Of a DNA stretch of 32,607 bases, positions 7,289-15,064 are shown piece after piece. The notes beneath the pieces are model-generated. The model did not search any database. It was not told the origin of the DNA and saw only the letters and a list, made by a program, of their open reading frames with translations. Source of the DNA: Dehalococcoidia bacterium (GTDB lineage Bacteria > Chloroflexota > Dehalococcoidia > UBA2979); the NCBI GenBank assembly GCA_009379925.1, contig WHSU01000039.1, forward strand, positions 1-32,607, read 5' to 3'. Position 1 is the first letter of the stretch; every line of letters begins with the position of its first letter. A program made the position numbers and the translations under genes.

Positions 7289-8017
7289 TTACCCCTCGAG
7301 CGTTGCCATGATCGCCGCCGCGTCGTCACCGCACACCGCATCCACGCCCGCGTCCACCACGCGCTCGATGTCCGCCCGGTCGTTCACGGTCCACGTGTAG
7401 ACAGCCAGGCCACGCCGGCGTGCCCCGTCGACGAGGGCACGGTCGACCATCGAGTGGTCGGGACTGACCGCAGCGAAGCCGGCGCGCACGGCCACCTCGA
7501 TGGGGTCGACGTAGCCGTACCGGGCGGCCGAGCCGGCCGACGTGTTGAGGGCGACCGGCACCTCCGGCAGGGCCGCGCGACAGGTTGCGCCGGCGGACGG
7601 ATTGAACGCCCAGACCCAGCACCACTCGGCGGCGCGTGCCTCGCGCACGAGTTGCGCAACGGCGGCTTCGATGCCCGGCTGCTTCAACTCGATCACGAGG
7701 ATGGAGCGGCCATCGACGCGTTCGAGCGCTTCGCGGAGCGTGGGGACCGGGAGCGGCGCCGCATCGCCGGCTCGCGGCCCCACCCGGACGGAGCGCAGCT
7801 CGGCGAGCGTCACGCTGGAGACGTCGCGATGGTCGTCGGTGGTGCGCCGCAGCGAGGCGTCGTGCAGCAAGATGACCTCGCCCTCCGCGGTAGCGCGCAC
7901 GTCGACCTCTACGCCGTCAGCGCCGGCCGCCAGGGCCGCATCGATGCCGGCCAGCGTGTTCTCGGGGCATGTACCCATGTCCGTGCGATGGGAGATCACC
8001 AGCGGGCGGCCGGTCAC
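7289..8017 (-). CDS. Glycerophosphodiester phosphodiesterase family protein
   Basis: 242-residue TIM-barrel enzyme that hydrolyses glycerophosphodiesters to glycerol-3-phosphate and an alcohol. Motifs: His10-Arg11 in ISHRTDMG, ENT at 19-21, metal ligands Glu37 and Asp39 in GVEVDV, and His52 in LLHDASL. Also visible are ELKQP near 125 (Glu ligand) and the C-terminal YTWTVNDRAD strand. This is the complete catalytic set for the family. No signal peptide is evident, so it is probably cytoplasmic. The GTG start at 8017 lies six bases after the PAC2 gene stop, implying co-transcription and coupled translation with it. Confidence 0.9.
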   Translation of the reverse strand: MTGRPLVISHRTDMGTCPENTLAGIDAALAAGADGVEVDVRATAEGEVILLHDASLRRTTDDHRDVSSVTLAELRSVRVGPRAGDAAPLPVPTLREALERVDGRSILVIELKQPGIEAAVAQLVREARAAEWCWVWAFNPSAGATCRAALPEVPVALNTSAGSAARYGYVDPIEVAVRAGFAAVSPDHSMVDRALVDGARRRGLAVYTWTVNDRADIERVVDAGVDAVCGDDAAAIMATLEG

Positions 8018-8023
8018 GGCCGC

Positions 8024-8926
8024 TCAGTCGCTGTCGCGCTGCTCGCGGAGGAAGCGTTCGAGGTCGTCCAGCAGGTCGGCCGTGGGCGGCAGTCCACCGG
8101 GCGCGCCCGGTTCGCTGATGGCCGGGAGCGGTGGCTGGTTCGCGTCGTACTGTTCTTCCAGCTGCCGCACGTAGGCGGCCGCATCCGAAGACTCGCGCAT
8201 CACCTCCGCGACCTGCTCGTCGAACTGCTGCGCCTGCTCCTCGAGGCCGGTGAGCGAGGTGCTGGTGCCGAATCCGTGGTCCACCAGCCGTACCAGGGAG
8301 GTGCCCACGTTGGGGTTGGGGCCGATGGTGAGGTAGTGCGGCGCCATGGCCCAGAGGCTAGCGTTGCGCCACCCAAGCGAACGCAAATGCAGGTTCAGTA
8401 CCCCGACGATGCCGGTCTGGCCCTGGTAGCGGGAGGCCGGCGCCTTGAGCGAGAACTGCTGCTCGAACTCCGGGTGCGAAGCCGAGAGGCTGACCGGCAG
8501 CGGTCGCGTGTGCGGCACGCCGGCCGGTTGGGCGCCCAGCGTGATGCTGGTCGTGCAGCCGACCTCGCGGAGCAGCGACTCCACGACGCCCGTGAAGGTG
8601 CGCCAGCGCAGGTGCGGCTCTGCGCCGATGAGCAGCAGCATGTCGTGGTCGGCGCCCTTCGGGCTGGCGACCATGAACCGGTTCTCCGGCCAGTCGATGA
8701 CCCGCTCGCCTTCCTCCAGACGGACGCGTGGGCGCTGGACGGTGAAGTCGTAGAACGGCTCGGGGTCGATGTCGGCCAGCGCCTCGGCGCCCCACTGTTC
8801 GGCCAGGTACCCGATGGTGGAGACCGCGCTCCCGGTCGCGTCTGTGAAGCCGGTAAACCCGGCCAGCAGTACCGGGTCGCGTAGTTGCTTGATGTCACCC
8901 AGCGGTCGAAGCGCTCCGTGCATCAT
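8024..8926 (-). CDS. PAC2-family (proteasome assembly chaperone-like) protein
   Basis: 300 residues from the ATG at 8926, which has GGGAGAGG six bases upstream. An upstream in-frame start is possible but lacks such a site. The PAC2 signature is visible: LRDPVLLAGFTGFTDATGSA near the start, then IGYLAEQWGAEALADIDPEPFYDF. RFMVASPKGADHDMLLLIGAEPHLRW and a TLGAQPAGVPHTRPLPV segment complete it. This family is common in actinobacteria and related GC-rich groups. Its fold is shared with archaeal and eukaryotic 20S assembly chaperones, but the bacterial role is not firmly known. The C-terminal 80 residues are acidic and Gln/Glu-rich with predicted helix. It is operonic with the GDPD gene. Confidence 0.85.
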   Translation of the reverse strand: MMHGALRPLGDIKQLRDPVLLAGFTGFTDATGSAVSTIGYLAEQWGAEALADIDPEPFYDFTVQRPRVRLEEGERVIDWPENRFMVASPKGADHDMLLLIGAEPHLRWRTFTGVVESLLREVGCTTSITLGAQPAGVPHTRPLPVSLSASHPEFEQQFSLKAPASRYQGQTGIVGVLNLHLRSLGWRNASLWAMAPHYLTIGPNPNVGTSLVRLVDHGFGTSTSLTGLEEQAQQFDEQVAEVMRESSDAAAYVRQLEEQYDANQPPLPAISEPGAPGGLPPTADLLDDLERFLREQRDSD

Positions 8927-9042
8927 TCGTCCTCTCCCCCGCTCGGCAGGCGTGCCTGCGACTCCGGCCGGGCCAGTCCCCTCCATTGTTCTCCCCGCGG
9001 TCGGCGCCTGCACGTCGCCGCGAGGGACTCCAGCGACGGCGG

Positions 9043-9888
9043 TCAGATCTGCGAGTAGCCGGACCCCGTCCGCTCGACGCCCGTGCCCTTTGCGTCCTCG
9101 ATCCAGCCGAACTCCTTGAGGATCTGCTGGCTGTAGGTCACGCGGCCCGTCACCTTGTCCAGGGGCTCGCTGGCGAGCAGCAGTGCGGCGCGCGCCATCA
9201 TGGTCGGCGGCTCGCCTCGAGGGTCGTCCATGCCGGACACCAGCTTGTGGAAGACCGTCCCGGGCGTGGGCACTACCTGGGAGGGCGAGAAGCAGGCCAC
9301 GGCGATCCCGTGCTGATAGACCTCCTGCGCCAGACCCTGCGTGAAGCGCTCGAGGGCCGCCTTGCTCGCGCCGTACATCGTGCCGCCGCGGGCCGTGGTG
9401 TCTTCGTAGGGGCCGCGGCCGGGGCCGATGGCGGCGCCGGAGGAGATGTTTACGATCGCCCCGCTGCCGCGCTCGATCATGTCGGGCAGCACGGCCTTCG
9501 AGAGCATGAACGGCCCGTGCACGTTCACGGCGAAGGAGCGCACCCAGCGGCTGGCCGGGTAGTCCACGATGGGGATGTAGTAGTTCAGCGCCGCGTTGTT
9601 CACGAGGATGTCGACGGGGCCGAAGGCGGACTTCGCCTCCTCGATGAGGCGCATGCAGTCATCTTCCTCGGAGACGTTGGCCGCGACACCCAGCGCCTCG
9701 CCCCCGGCGTCCTTGATGTTCTGCACCGTCCGGGCAAGCGAGCCCTCGAGCTGGTGGTCGCCCTCGTTCAGCGTCCGCGCCGCACAGACGACCTTCGCAC
9801 CCTCCTCGGCGAACAGTTCCGCGATCGCCTGGCCGATGCCCCGGCTCGCGCCGGTGACCACGGCGACCTTGCCGTCGAGCTTGCCCAT
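9043..9888 (-). CDS. Short-chain dehydrogenase/reductase, NEGDH-insert subfamily
   Basis: 281-residue classical SDR. The NAD(P)-binding motif is TGASRGIG (12-19), then DILVNNAA (93-100), catalytic Ser149/150 in NISSG, and Tyr172 and Lys176 in YGASKAA. Two features set it apart. A short insert after beta-2 reads RTLNEGDHQLEGS. An enlarged Ser-Tyr spacing of about 22 residues contains GPYEDTTARGGTM. Both recur in the SDR at 15065-15880, so these are paralogs of one subfamily. The cofactor is probably NADP(H), judging from the Arg after beta-2 (AARTL). The substrate is unknown. The ATG at 9888 follows a GGAGGGGACACC-type ribosome site. Confidence 0.9.
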   Translation of the reverse strand: MGKLDGKVAVVTGASRGIGQAIAELFAEEGAKVVCAARTLNEGDHQLEGSLARTVQNIKDAGGEALGVAANVSEEDDCMRLIEEAKSAFGPVDILVNNAALNYYIPIVDYPASRWVRSFAVNVHGPFMLSKAVLPDMIERGSGAIVNISSGAAIGPGRGPYEDTTARGGTMYGASKAALERFTQGLAQEVYQHGIAVACFSPSQVVPTPGTVFHKLVSGMDDPRGEPPTMMARAALLLASEPLDKVTGRVTYSQQILKEFGWIEDAKGTGVERTGSGYSQI

Positions 9889-10038
9889 GGTGTCCCCTCC
9901 CTCTGTCCCGGATGTCCCCGCTCGGTGCCTGCCGGCGCGCCGTCCGTAGATCCTCGCAACGTGCGGAGTGTACGCGACGCGCGGGGGAGCGGCATGGCGC
10001 GTTAACGGCGTCGAGGCGCCGGTGAGACCGCGCGCCGG

Positions 10039-10689
10039 TCATGGACGTCGGTCGGCCCTCGATGCATCGTCGCCCGCGTCCCGTGCCAGAAAGCGGCGCC
10101 AGACGAAGTAGGCGACGCCCGCGGCAGTGGTCGCGAGCACGAGGTACTGGAGGTAGTCCGCGTACTCGGCCATCGTCTCCCAGCGCTCGCCCAGGAGGTA
10201 GCCGCCCGTGACAAAGATGCTGTTCCACGCGAGGCTGCCGATCGCCGTGTAGAGCGTGAACGGCGCCAGCGGCATGCGTTGAAAGCCAGCCGGCAGCGAA
10301 ATCAGCGACCGCACCAGGGGGATGCAGCGGCAGACCAGCACGGCGGTGTTGGAATGGTGGTCGAACCAGCCCTCGGCGCGGTCCATGTCCCGCTCGGTCA
10401 CCCGCAGCCAGCGCTCGTTGCGCAGGATGATGCCCCGCAGGCGGTCCCGACCAAAGGCGGCAGCGGCGGCGTAGAGCACCCACGCGCCGACCAGCGAACC
10501 GGCGGTCGCCGCGACGATCATCCCGACGAGTAGCGCGTCGCCGCGGCTCGCGACGAAGCCCGCGAGGCCGAGCACCACCTCCGAGGGGATCGGTGGGAAC
10601 ACGTTTTCGAGCGCCACGAGCAGCGCGACGCCGAGGTAGCCGAGCGACTCGACGACATCGATCACCCACTCGGAGAGGGCGTCAAGCAC
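10039..10689 (-). CDS. DedA/SNARE-associated family membrane protein
   Basis: 216-residue polytopic inner-membrane protein. DedA hallmarks: ENVFPPIPSEVVL near residues 28-40 (the re-entrant loop with acidic residue), a central GxxxG-containing segment, and RCIPLVRSLISLPAGF near 121-136 with the conserved arginines. A GSLAWNSIFVTGGYLLG segment follows. DedA proteins are implicated in lipid flipping (undecaprenyl phosphate or phosphatidylethanolamine) and membrane-potential maintenance. The GTG start at 10689 has AGGA nine bases upstream. The C-terminus ends in a basic and acidic cytosolic tail. Neighbours are unrelated in function. Confidence 0.9.
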   Translation of the reverse strand: MLDALSEWVIDVVESLGYLGVALLVALENVFPPIPSEVVLGLAGFVASRGDALLVGMIVAATAGSLVGAWVLYAAAAAFGRDRLRGIILRNERWLRVTERDMDRAEGWFDHHSNTAVLVCRCIPLVRSLISLPAGFQRMPLAPFTLYTAIGSLAWNSIFVTGGYLLGERWETMAEYADYLQYLVLATTAAGVAYFVWRRFLARDAGDDASRADRRP

Positions 10690-10840
10690 GCGGCAGTCCT
10701 GCTGTGGGGAACGAGAGCGGCCGGGCGGGCCGTGCGTCCTTCATCGACTCAGCGTGACGGAGGGTGCGTTGGGCGGCAATAGCGACGACGCGACAAGTCG
10801 ATAACAACCGCCGGGCGACACCGAAGCGGGCGGACACGAC

Positions 10841-10870
10841 GACGGGGGCCCGGTCTCCCGAGCCCCCGTC
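10841..10870 (-). terminator. GC-rich hairpin downstream of the RRM gene
   Basis: Perfect 9-bp stem GACGGGGGC / GCCCCCGTC with a 12-base loop, 75 bases past the RRM stop on the minus strand. No U-tract on either side, so if it terminates it is of the U-less type. The rest of 10690-10945 shows no convincing gene. Confidence 0.4.
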
Positions 10871-10945
10871 AACGGTGTCACTACGTGTCACCGCCGCGAA
10901 CCGGCATCCGATCGCCCTCGAAAAGGCGTATCCGGTAGGCGGTGG

Positions 10946-11239
10946 CTAGTAGCGGCCGCCCCCGCCGAAGCGGGACCCACCGCCGCCGCGGTCCTCACGA
11001 GGCCGGGCCTCGTTGACCGTCAGGGTGCGACCACCGAAGTCACTGCGGTCCAGCGCAGCGATGGCCTTCGCGGCATCGCCCTGCGCCATCTCGATGAATC
11101 CGAAGCCGCGCGGACGGCCGGTTTCCCGGTCGTTCGGCAGGCTGCACGAGATCACCTCGCCGTGCGCCGCGAACAGGCGCTCGACTTCCTCTTCGGAAGC
11201 CGTGAAGGGGAGGTTGCCAACATAAATCTTCTGACTCAA
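10946..11239 (-). CDS. Glycine-rich RRM RNA-binding protein
   Basis: 97 residues from TTG 11239, which has GGAG seven bases upstream; the frame stays open upstream but those residues do not fit the family. It has a single RNA recognition motif: RNP2 IYVGNL at 5-10 and RNP1 RGFGFIEM at 44-51, with both aromatic pairs needed for RNA stacking. A short Arg/Gly tail (RGGGGSRFGGGGRY) follows. Proteins of this shape in cyanobacteria and Chloroflexota are often cold-induced RNA chaperones. A small hairpin (11253-11268) directly abuts the ribosome site, so translational control is plausible. Confidence 0.88.
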   Translation of the reverse strand: MSQKIYVGNLPFTASEEEVERLFAAHGEVISCSLPNDRETGRPRGFGFIEMAQGDAAKAIAALDRSDFGGRTLTVNEARPREDRGGGGSRFGGGGRY

Positions 11240-11252
11240 GAACACGCTCCAC

Positions 11253-11268
11253 GCCGGCACATGCCGGC
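11253..11268 (-). promoter_or_regulatory. Hairpin next to the RRM ribosome-binding site
   Basis: GCCGGC-ATGT-GCCGGC on the minus strand: a 6-bp GC stem with a 4-base loop ending three bases before the GGAG of the RRM gene. It could modulate ribosome access. Placement is seen directly; the regulatory role is inferred. Confidence 0.3.
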
Positions 11269-11500
11269 AACAGCCGCCGCTTACGCGACGGCTCACCAAC
11301 TGGATACCCAACAGCGCGACGTGGAAGCTCGGATGAAACGTTCGACGGCGGACTGAGAGCCGCGCCGGATGGCTCCGGCACCGTTCCACCGTATGTCATG
11401 CCGTCCACTCCGTCGAGCGGAGAAACCCCGAAAAGCACCAGGGCCATCACGGGCCTGGAGAGGCCCGCGAGCGTACGCGCCGGGGAGTTGCCGGTGGATG

Positions 11501-11506
11501 TAATAT
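11501..11506 (+). promoter_or_regulatory. Candidate -10 box for the tandem SDR operon
   Basis: TAATAT, 31 bases upstream of the first SDR start, in otherwise GC-rich sequence. No good -35 hexamer is found at 16-18 bases. It would give a leader of about 25 bases containing the GGAAGGAGGGGG ribosome site. Confidence 0.35.
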
Positions 11507-11537
11507 CCCTTCGCTACACGGAGCGGAAGGAGGGGGT

Positions 11538-12476
11538 ATGGGAGCCTTGGACGGCAAGGCCGTCGTCATCACCGGCGCCGGGCGTGGGATCGGGCGAGCG
11601 ACCGCGCTGCAGGCGGCCGCCGAGGGCGCCTCGGTGGTGGTGGCGGACAACGGCTGCGAACCGGACGGCACGGGGGCCAACCCCGCGTGCGCGCAGGCAG
11701 TCGTCGACGAGATCACCCCTAAGGGCGGCAAGGCGACGGCAGTCACCGAGGATGTGGCCACCATGGCCGGCGCTGAGGCGGCCGTGCGCGCCGCCCTGGA
11801 CGGCTACGGGCGCGTCGATGCGCTCATCACCTGCGCCGGGATCCGCCGCGACACGCCCTTCTGGGAGATGACCGAAGGCGACTGGGACAGCGTCATCAAT
11901 GGCAACGCCAAGGCGACGTTCAACGTCGTGAAGGTCGCCTCGATCGCCATGCGCCAGCAGCGCTACGGCCGCATCGTGATGATGACGTCCGACGCTGGTC
12001 TGGGCGCCGTGGGGTCGTCCAACTTCGCGGCGGCGAGCGAGGGCGTGATTGGCCTGAGCCGCACGGTCGCGCGCGACCTGGGGCGCTACGGCGTGACCTG
12101 CAACGCGGTGTCGCCGCTGGCGCGCACGCGCCTGTTCGGCGGGTTCTCGGAGGAACTCCGCCCGCCCGCCGGTGTGCTGTCGGCGGACGAGATGGCGCGC
12201 ATCGCACGGCCGTTCCCGACGATGCACTGGGAAGGCGACGCGCATCCGGACGACCCGGCGAGCGTGGCGCCGCTGGCGTGCTACCTGGCATCGGAGGCCT
12301 CGGAAGACGTGAACGGCCAGCTCTTCGGGGTGCGGGGCGGCGAGGTCTACCTGTACTCCTACCCGGCAATCGACCGGCAGATCCTCAGCTTCGGCCGGCG
12401 CTTCACCATGGACGAGATGGACGAGCAGATGCCTCGCACGCTGGCCAACGGCGTCGCGAGTCCGCTGCGCGTCTAG
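11538..12476 (+). CDS. Catalytically degenerate SDR (MFE-2-like), partner of the next gene
   Basis: 312 residues. The Rossmann motif TGAGRGIG (12-19) is intact. The segment after beta-2 (ADNGCEPDGTGANPACAQ) matches the long loop of HSD17B4/MFE-2-type (3R)-hydroxyacyl-CoA dehydrogenases. The active site is altered: where the next gene has NYSAAK, this one reads NFAAAS. The catalytic Tyr is therefore Phe163 and the catalytic Lys is Ser167, and the position of the catalytic Ser is Thr150. Classical SDR catalysis should be lost while cofactor binding and the dimer fold may remain. An excellent GGAAGGAGG site precedes the ATG. The gene lies 35 bases before an intact paralog, suggesting a hetero-oligomer with this as the structural or regulatory subunit. 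Confidence 0.9.
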   Translation: MGALDGKAVVITGAGRGIGRATALQAAAEGASVVVADNGCEPDGTGANPACAQAVVDEITPKGGKATAVTEDVATMAGAEAAVRAALDGYGRVDALITCAGIRRDTPFWEMTEGDWDSVINGNAKATFNVVKVASIAMRQQRYGRIVMMTSDAGLGAVGSSNFAAASEGVIGLSRTVARDLGRYGVTCNAVSPLARTRLFGGFSEELRPPAGVLSADEMARIARPFPTMHWEGDAHPDDPASVAPLACYLASEASEDVNGQLFGVRGGEVYLYSYPAIDRQILSFGRRFTMDEMDEQMPRTLANGVASPLRV

Positions 12477-12511
12477 CCGCGTCCGAGGCCGAGTTCAGAA
12501 GGAGAACGACG

Positions 12512-13483
12512 ATGGCTAACCGACTCGATGGACGGGTCGCGATCGTGACCGGCGCCGGCCGTGGCATCGGCCGGGGCGTGGCGTTGCAGATGGCGGACGA
12601 AGGGGCGGCGGTCGTGATCGCCGACTTCGGCGGCAACCTGGACGGCAGCGGTGGTGACGCCGGCCCCGCCGACGAGGTGGCGAACGAGATCAAGGCGCAG
12701 GGCGGCCGGGCGATCGCGCACTACGGCGACGTCTCCAAGTTCGCCGACACGAAAGACCTGGTGGACACTACGCTCCGCGAGTTTGGCCGCGTGGACATCC
12801 TCTGCCACGTGGCGGGCATCCTCCGCGACCGCATGGTGTTCAACATGACCGAGGAGGAGTGGGACGCCGTCCTGGCGGTCCACCTGAAGGGCGCGTTCAA
12901 CACGACGCGCAACGCGATCGTGCCCATGCTGAAGCAGGGGTACGGCCGGGTACTGCTCTTCTCGTCCGGGTCCGGCCTCGGCTCCACAGGCCAGGCCAAC
13001 TACTCGGCCGCCAAGGAGGGCATGGTGGGCCTCGCCCGGGCGCTGTCTCGCGAGGTAGGCCCGTACGGCATCGCCGTGAACGCGATCTACCCCGGCGGCA
13101 ACACGCGCATGACGCAGTCGGTGCCGGACACGGCGGCGCAGATCCGCGCGGCGGCCGGCATCCAGCGTGCGGGACGCGCGCAGACCATGACGTCCAACGG
13201 CGACGGCGGTCCGACGCCTCGTGACCCGGAGAACAACGCGCCCCCGGTGGCGTGGCTCTGCACGGAGGCGGGCGGCGCGGTCAGCGGCCAGGTGATCGGC
13301 ACTTCGGGCTGGCAGGCCTCGCGGTACAGCCCGCGGCAGGTCATCCGGAGCGTGCATCAGGCGCGACACTGGACCGTGGATGAGCTGGCGCAGGCCGTGC
13401 CCGGTCAGTTGGTCGCGGGGATCACCAACCCGGCGCCAAAGCAGCAGCCGCGCGAAGAGGCGGCGCCCGTCGCCAGTTCGTAG
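12512..13483 (+). CDS. Short-chain dehydrogenase (MFE-2-like hydroxyacyl-CoA dehydrogenase type)
   Basis: 323 residues from ATG 12512, which has AGAAGGAGAA seven bases upstream; the open frame extends further left but overlaps the preceding gene. The SDR set is complete: TGAGRGIG near 12-19, Ser151, Tyr164 and Lys168 (NYSAAK). The post-beta-2 loop ADFGGNLDGSGGDAGP is the HSD17B4/MFE-2 type, associated with 3-hydroxyacyl-CoA substrates. A C-terminal extension of about 75 residues after GQVIGTSGWQASRYSP is shared in outline with the preceding degenerate paralog (both have a DEL/DEMDEQ...P segment). It is probably the active subunit of a two-gene oxidoreductase. Cofactor preference is probably NAD(H), from the Asp after beta-2. 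Confidence 0.9.
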   Translation: MANRLDGRVAIVTGAGRGIGRGVALQMADEGAAVVIADFGGNLDGSGGDAGPADEVANEIKAQGGRAIAHYGDVSKFADTKDLVDTTLREFGRVDILCHVAGILRDRMVFNMTEEEWDAVLAVHLKGAFNTTRNAIVPMLKQGYGRVLLFSSGSGLGSTGQANYSAAKEGMVGLARALSREVGPYGIAVNAIYPGGNTRMTQSVPDTAAQIRAAAGIQRAGRAQTMTSNGDGGPTPRDPENNAPPVAWLCTEAGGAVSGQVIGTSGWQASRYSPRQVIRSVHQARHWTVDELAQAVPGQLVAGITNPAPKQQPREEAAPVASS

Positions 13484-13524
13484 GGGCGGCGTCGAGGCAG
13501 GACAGGCGAGACGGCCGCTCGTCC

Positions 13525-14040
13525 TCAGGCCCCGCGCACCTCGGTGCGCTCGGTCAGGGCGAGCGGCAGTCCGTGCGGCCGGCAGCGCAGCAGCTTCAGG
13601 CGGCGGCGATTGATCTCGCTCGGACGCGCGAACTCGCAGCCGCGCGCGCACTCGTAGATGACCAGGCGACGCCAGTGTGCCGCCAGGTCGGACCACCGGT
13701 AGTGCGCCCTCGGCTCGGCGCCCGCTGCTACCGCGCACGCCCGCCAGAGGTCCCCGTGCGGAGGTGCTTTCGGCTCCAGCGAGGCTGCCACGAGGTGCGC
13801 GATCTCATGGGCCAGGGTGTCCCGGATGACCTCGTCCGTCCCGCCCAGGAGCCACCCGGCCACCTGGATGACGCCGGACATCTTCAGCGCGCGGCCGGCG
13901 GTGGTGCGGAGGCGGCGGTTGACCTCGACGGTCACTGGCTCGATGCCCCAGTCGGCCGCGTGCCCATCCGCCAGCGCTTGCAGCCACGAGAGGCAGCGGT
14001 GCTCGGCGGCACGGTGGGCCGCGGCGCGTGACTGGCGCAT
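13525..14040 (-). CDS. SprT-like zinc metalloprotease-domain protein
   Basis: 171 residues. The metallopeptidase motif HEIAH lies at 78-82 (His78, Glu79, His82), with the third metal ligand His95 in PPHGDLWRAC, exactly as in the SprT/Spartan family. Earlier residues (VTVEVNRRLRTTAGRALKM) match the family pattern of a strand with basic residues leading into the domain. A C-terminal segment with IYECARGCEF and LLRCRPHGL resembles the family's zinc-ribbon or basic strand, though the Cys spacing is partly degenerate. Eukaryotic relatives cut DNA-protein crosslinks; the bacterial role is unsettled. It is convergent with the SDR pair, with 41 bases between the stops. Confidence 0.85.
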   Translation of the reverse strand: MRQSRAAAHRAAEHRCLSWLQALADGHAADWGIEPVTVEVNRRLRTTAGRALKMSGVIQVAGWLLGGTDEVIRDTLAHEIAHLVAASLEPKAPPHGDLWRACAVAAGAEPRAHYRWSDLAAHWRRLVIYECARGCEFARPSEINRRRLKLLRCRPHGLPLALTERTEVRGA

Positions 14041-14162
14041 CGGTTCTCCTCGGCTGCTGCCCCGTGCGCGAATCTATGCGCCTTCACGCGCGGCGGAAAG
14101 CGGCGTAGGGTAGCGCCCGCCGGGCGCGACTGCCCGAGGGGACCCGCGGGGAGGAGCCACGT

Positions 14163-15008
14163 ATGGTGACCGAGCGACCTCGACCCAAGCGCGCGCATGT
14201 CATCGCCGGTGGCTATCCGCCGGGATCGCCCGCCGGTCACGACCACGACTACGCGCGGCTCCGGCTCCTCGAACTGCTCGAGGGGCCGGAGCACGTCCAC
14301 ACCACGGTCGCGGGCGACTTCACCGACATCGAGAAGTGGCTGCCGGGCACGCGCTTTCTCGTGACGTACGTCGCCGGCCCCTTCGCCGACGACGAGCAGA
14401 CGCGATTCCTCTCGGATTGGCTCGCCGGTGGTGGGCGCTGGCTCGCGCTCCATGGGAGCAGCGGGGGCCAGGCGCGACGCGACCCGGCGCAGGGCAACCG
14501 GCGGCGGATGGTGAAGAGCAGCTACCACCAGACCCTCGGGGGGTTCTTCATCAACCACCCGCCCGTGCGGCGGTTCCGCGTCGACGTGGTCGACCGCGAC
14601 CACCCCCTGACCCGAGGCCTCCCGGAGTCGTTCGAGACCGTCGACGAGCCCTACATGATCGAGGTACAGGAGCCCTCGGAAAGCCACCTGTTACTCACGG
14701 CGGAACTCGGCCCGGACGCGTCGCCGCCAGGCTTCGGCTTCGCCTACGACGAGGACACCGCGCTCCAGCCGGACGGGAAGACGCGTGTCCTGGGCTACGT
14801 GCGCGAGACGGGAGACGGCGCGGTGGCCTACGTATCGCTGGGGCACTGCCACACGCCGACGACCAACAGCCAGCCCTTCGTGGACGAGAGCGTCTCGCCC
14901 GACACGAAGACCCCGCGGACGCTCCGCGGGTCGTGGGAGACCGAGGCGTTCCCAATGCTCCTCCGCAACGCGGTGGCGTGGGGCCTCGATGGCGACGGGG
15001 CGGCATGA
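14163..15008 (+). CDS. ThuA-like domain protein
   Basis: 281 residues with the glutamine amidotransferase-like fold of the ThuA (trehalose utilisation) family. An N-terminal strand HVIAGGYPPGSPAGHDHDY leads to LVTYVAGPFADDEQTRFLSDWLAGGGRWLALHG. Then come YHQTLGGFFINHPPVRRF and the family hallmark VVDRDHPLTRGLPESFETVDEPYMIE, and finally AYVSLGHCHTP. The family lacks the amidotransferase Cys and is linked to carbohydrate or polyol degradation; its reaction is not defined. The ATG at 14163 follows GGGGAGGAG. The next SDR begins 57 bases downstream on the same strand, so the two are probably co-transcribed. Confidence 0.88.
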   Translation: MVTERPRPKRAHVIAGGYPPGSPAGHDHDYARLRLLELLEGPEHVHTTVAGDFTDIEKWLPGTRFLVTYVAGPFADDEQTRFLSDWLAGGGRWLALHGSSGGQARRDPAQGNRRRMVKSSYHQTLGGFFINHPPVRRFRVDVVDRDHPLTRGLPESFETVDEPYMIEVQEPSESHLLLTAELGPDASPPGFGFAYDEDTALQPDGKTRVLGYVRETGDGAVAYVSLGHCHTPTTNSQPFVDESVSPDTKTPRTLRGSWETEAFPMLLRNAVAWGLDGDGAA

Positions 15009-15064
15009 ACCGCGGGGAGCACCGATACTGACCGCAGCAAGCGGCGACGAGGGGAGTCGAGGCG

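Noticed and set aside
7454..8884. 476-codon plus-strand open frame
   Set aside because: Antisense to the GDPD and PAC2 genes, both with full family motifs. No ribosome site and no recognisable domain.
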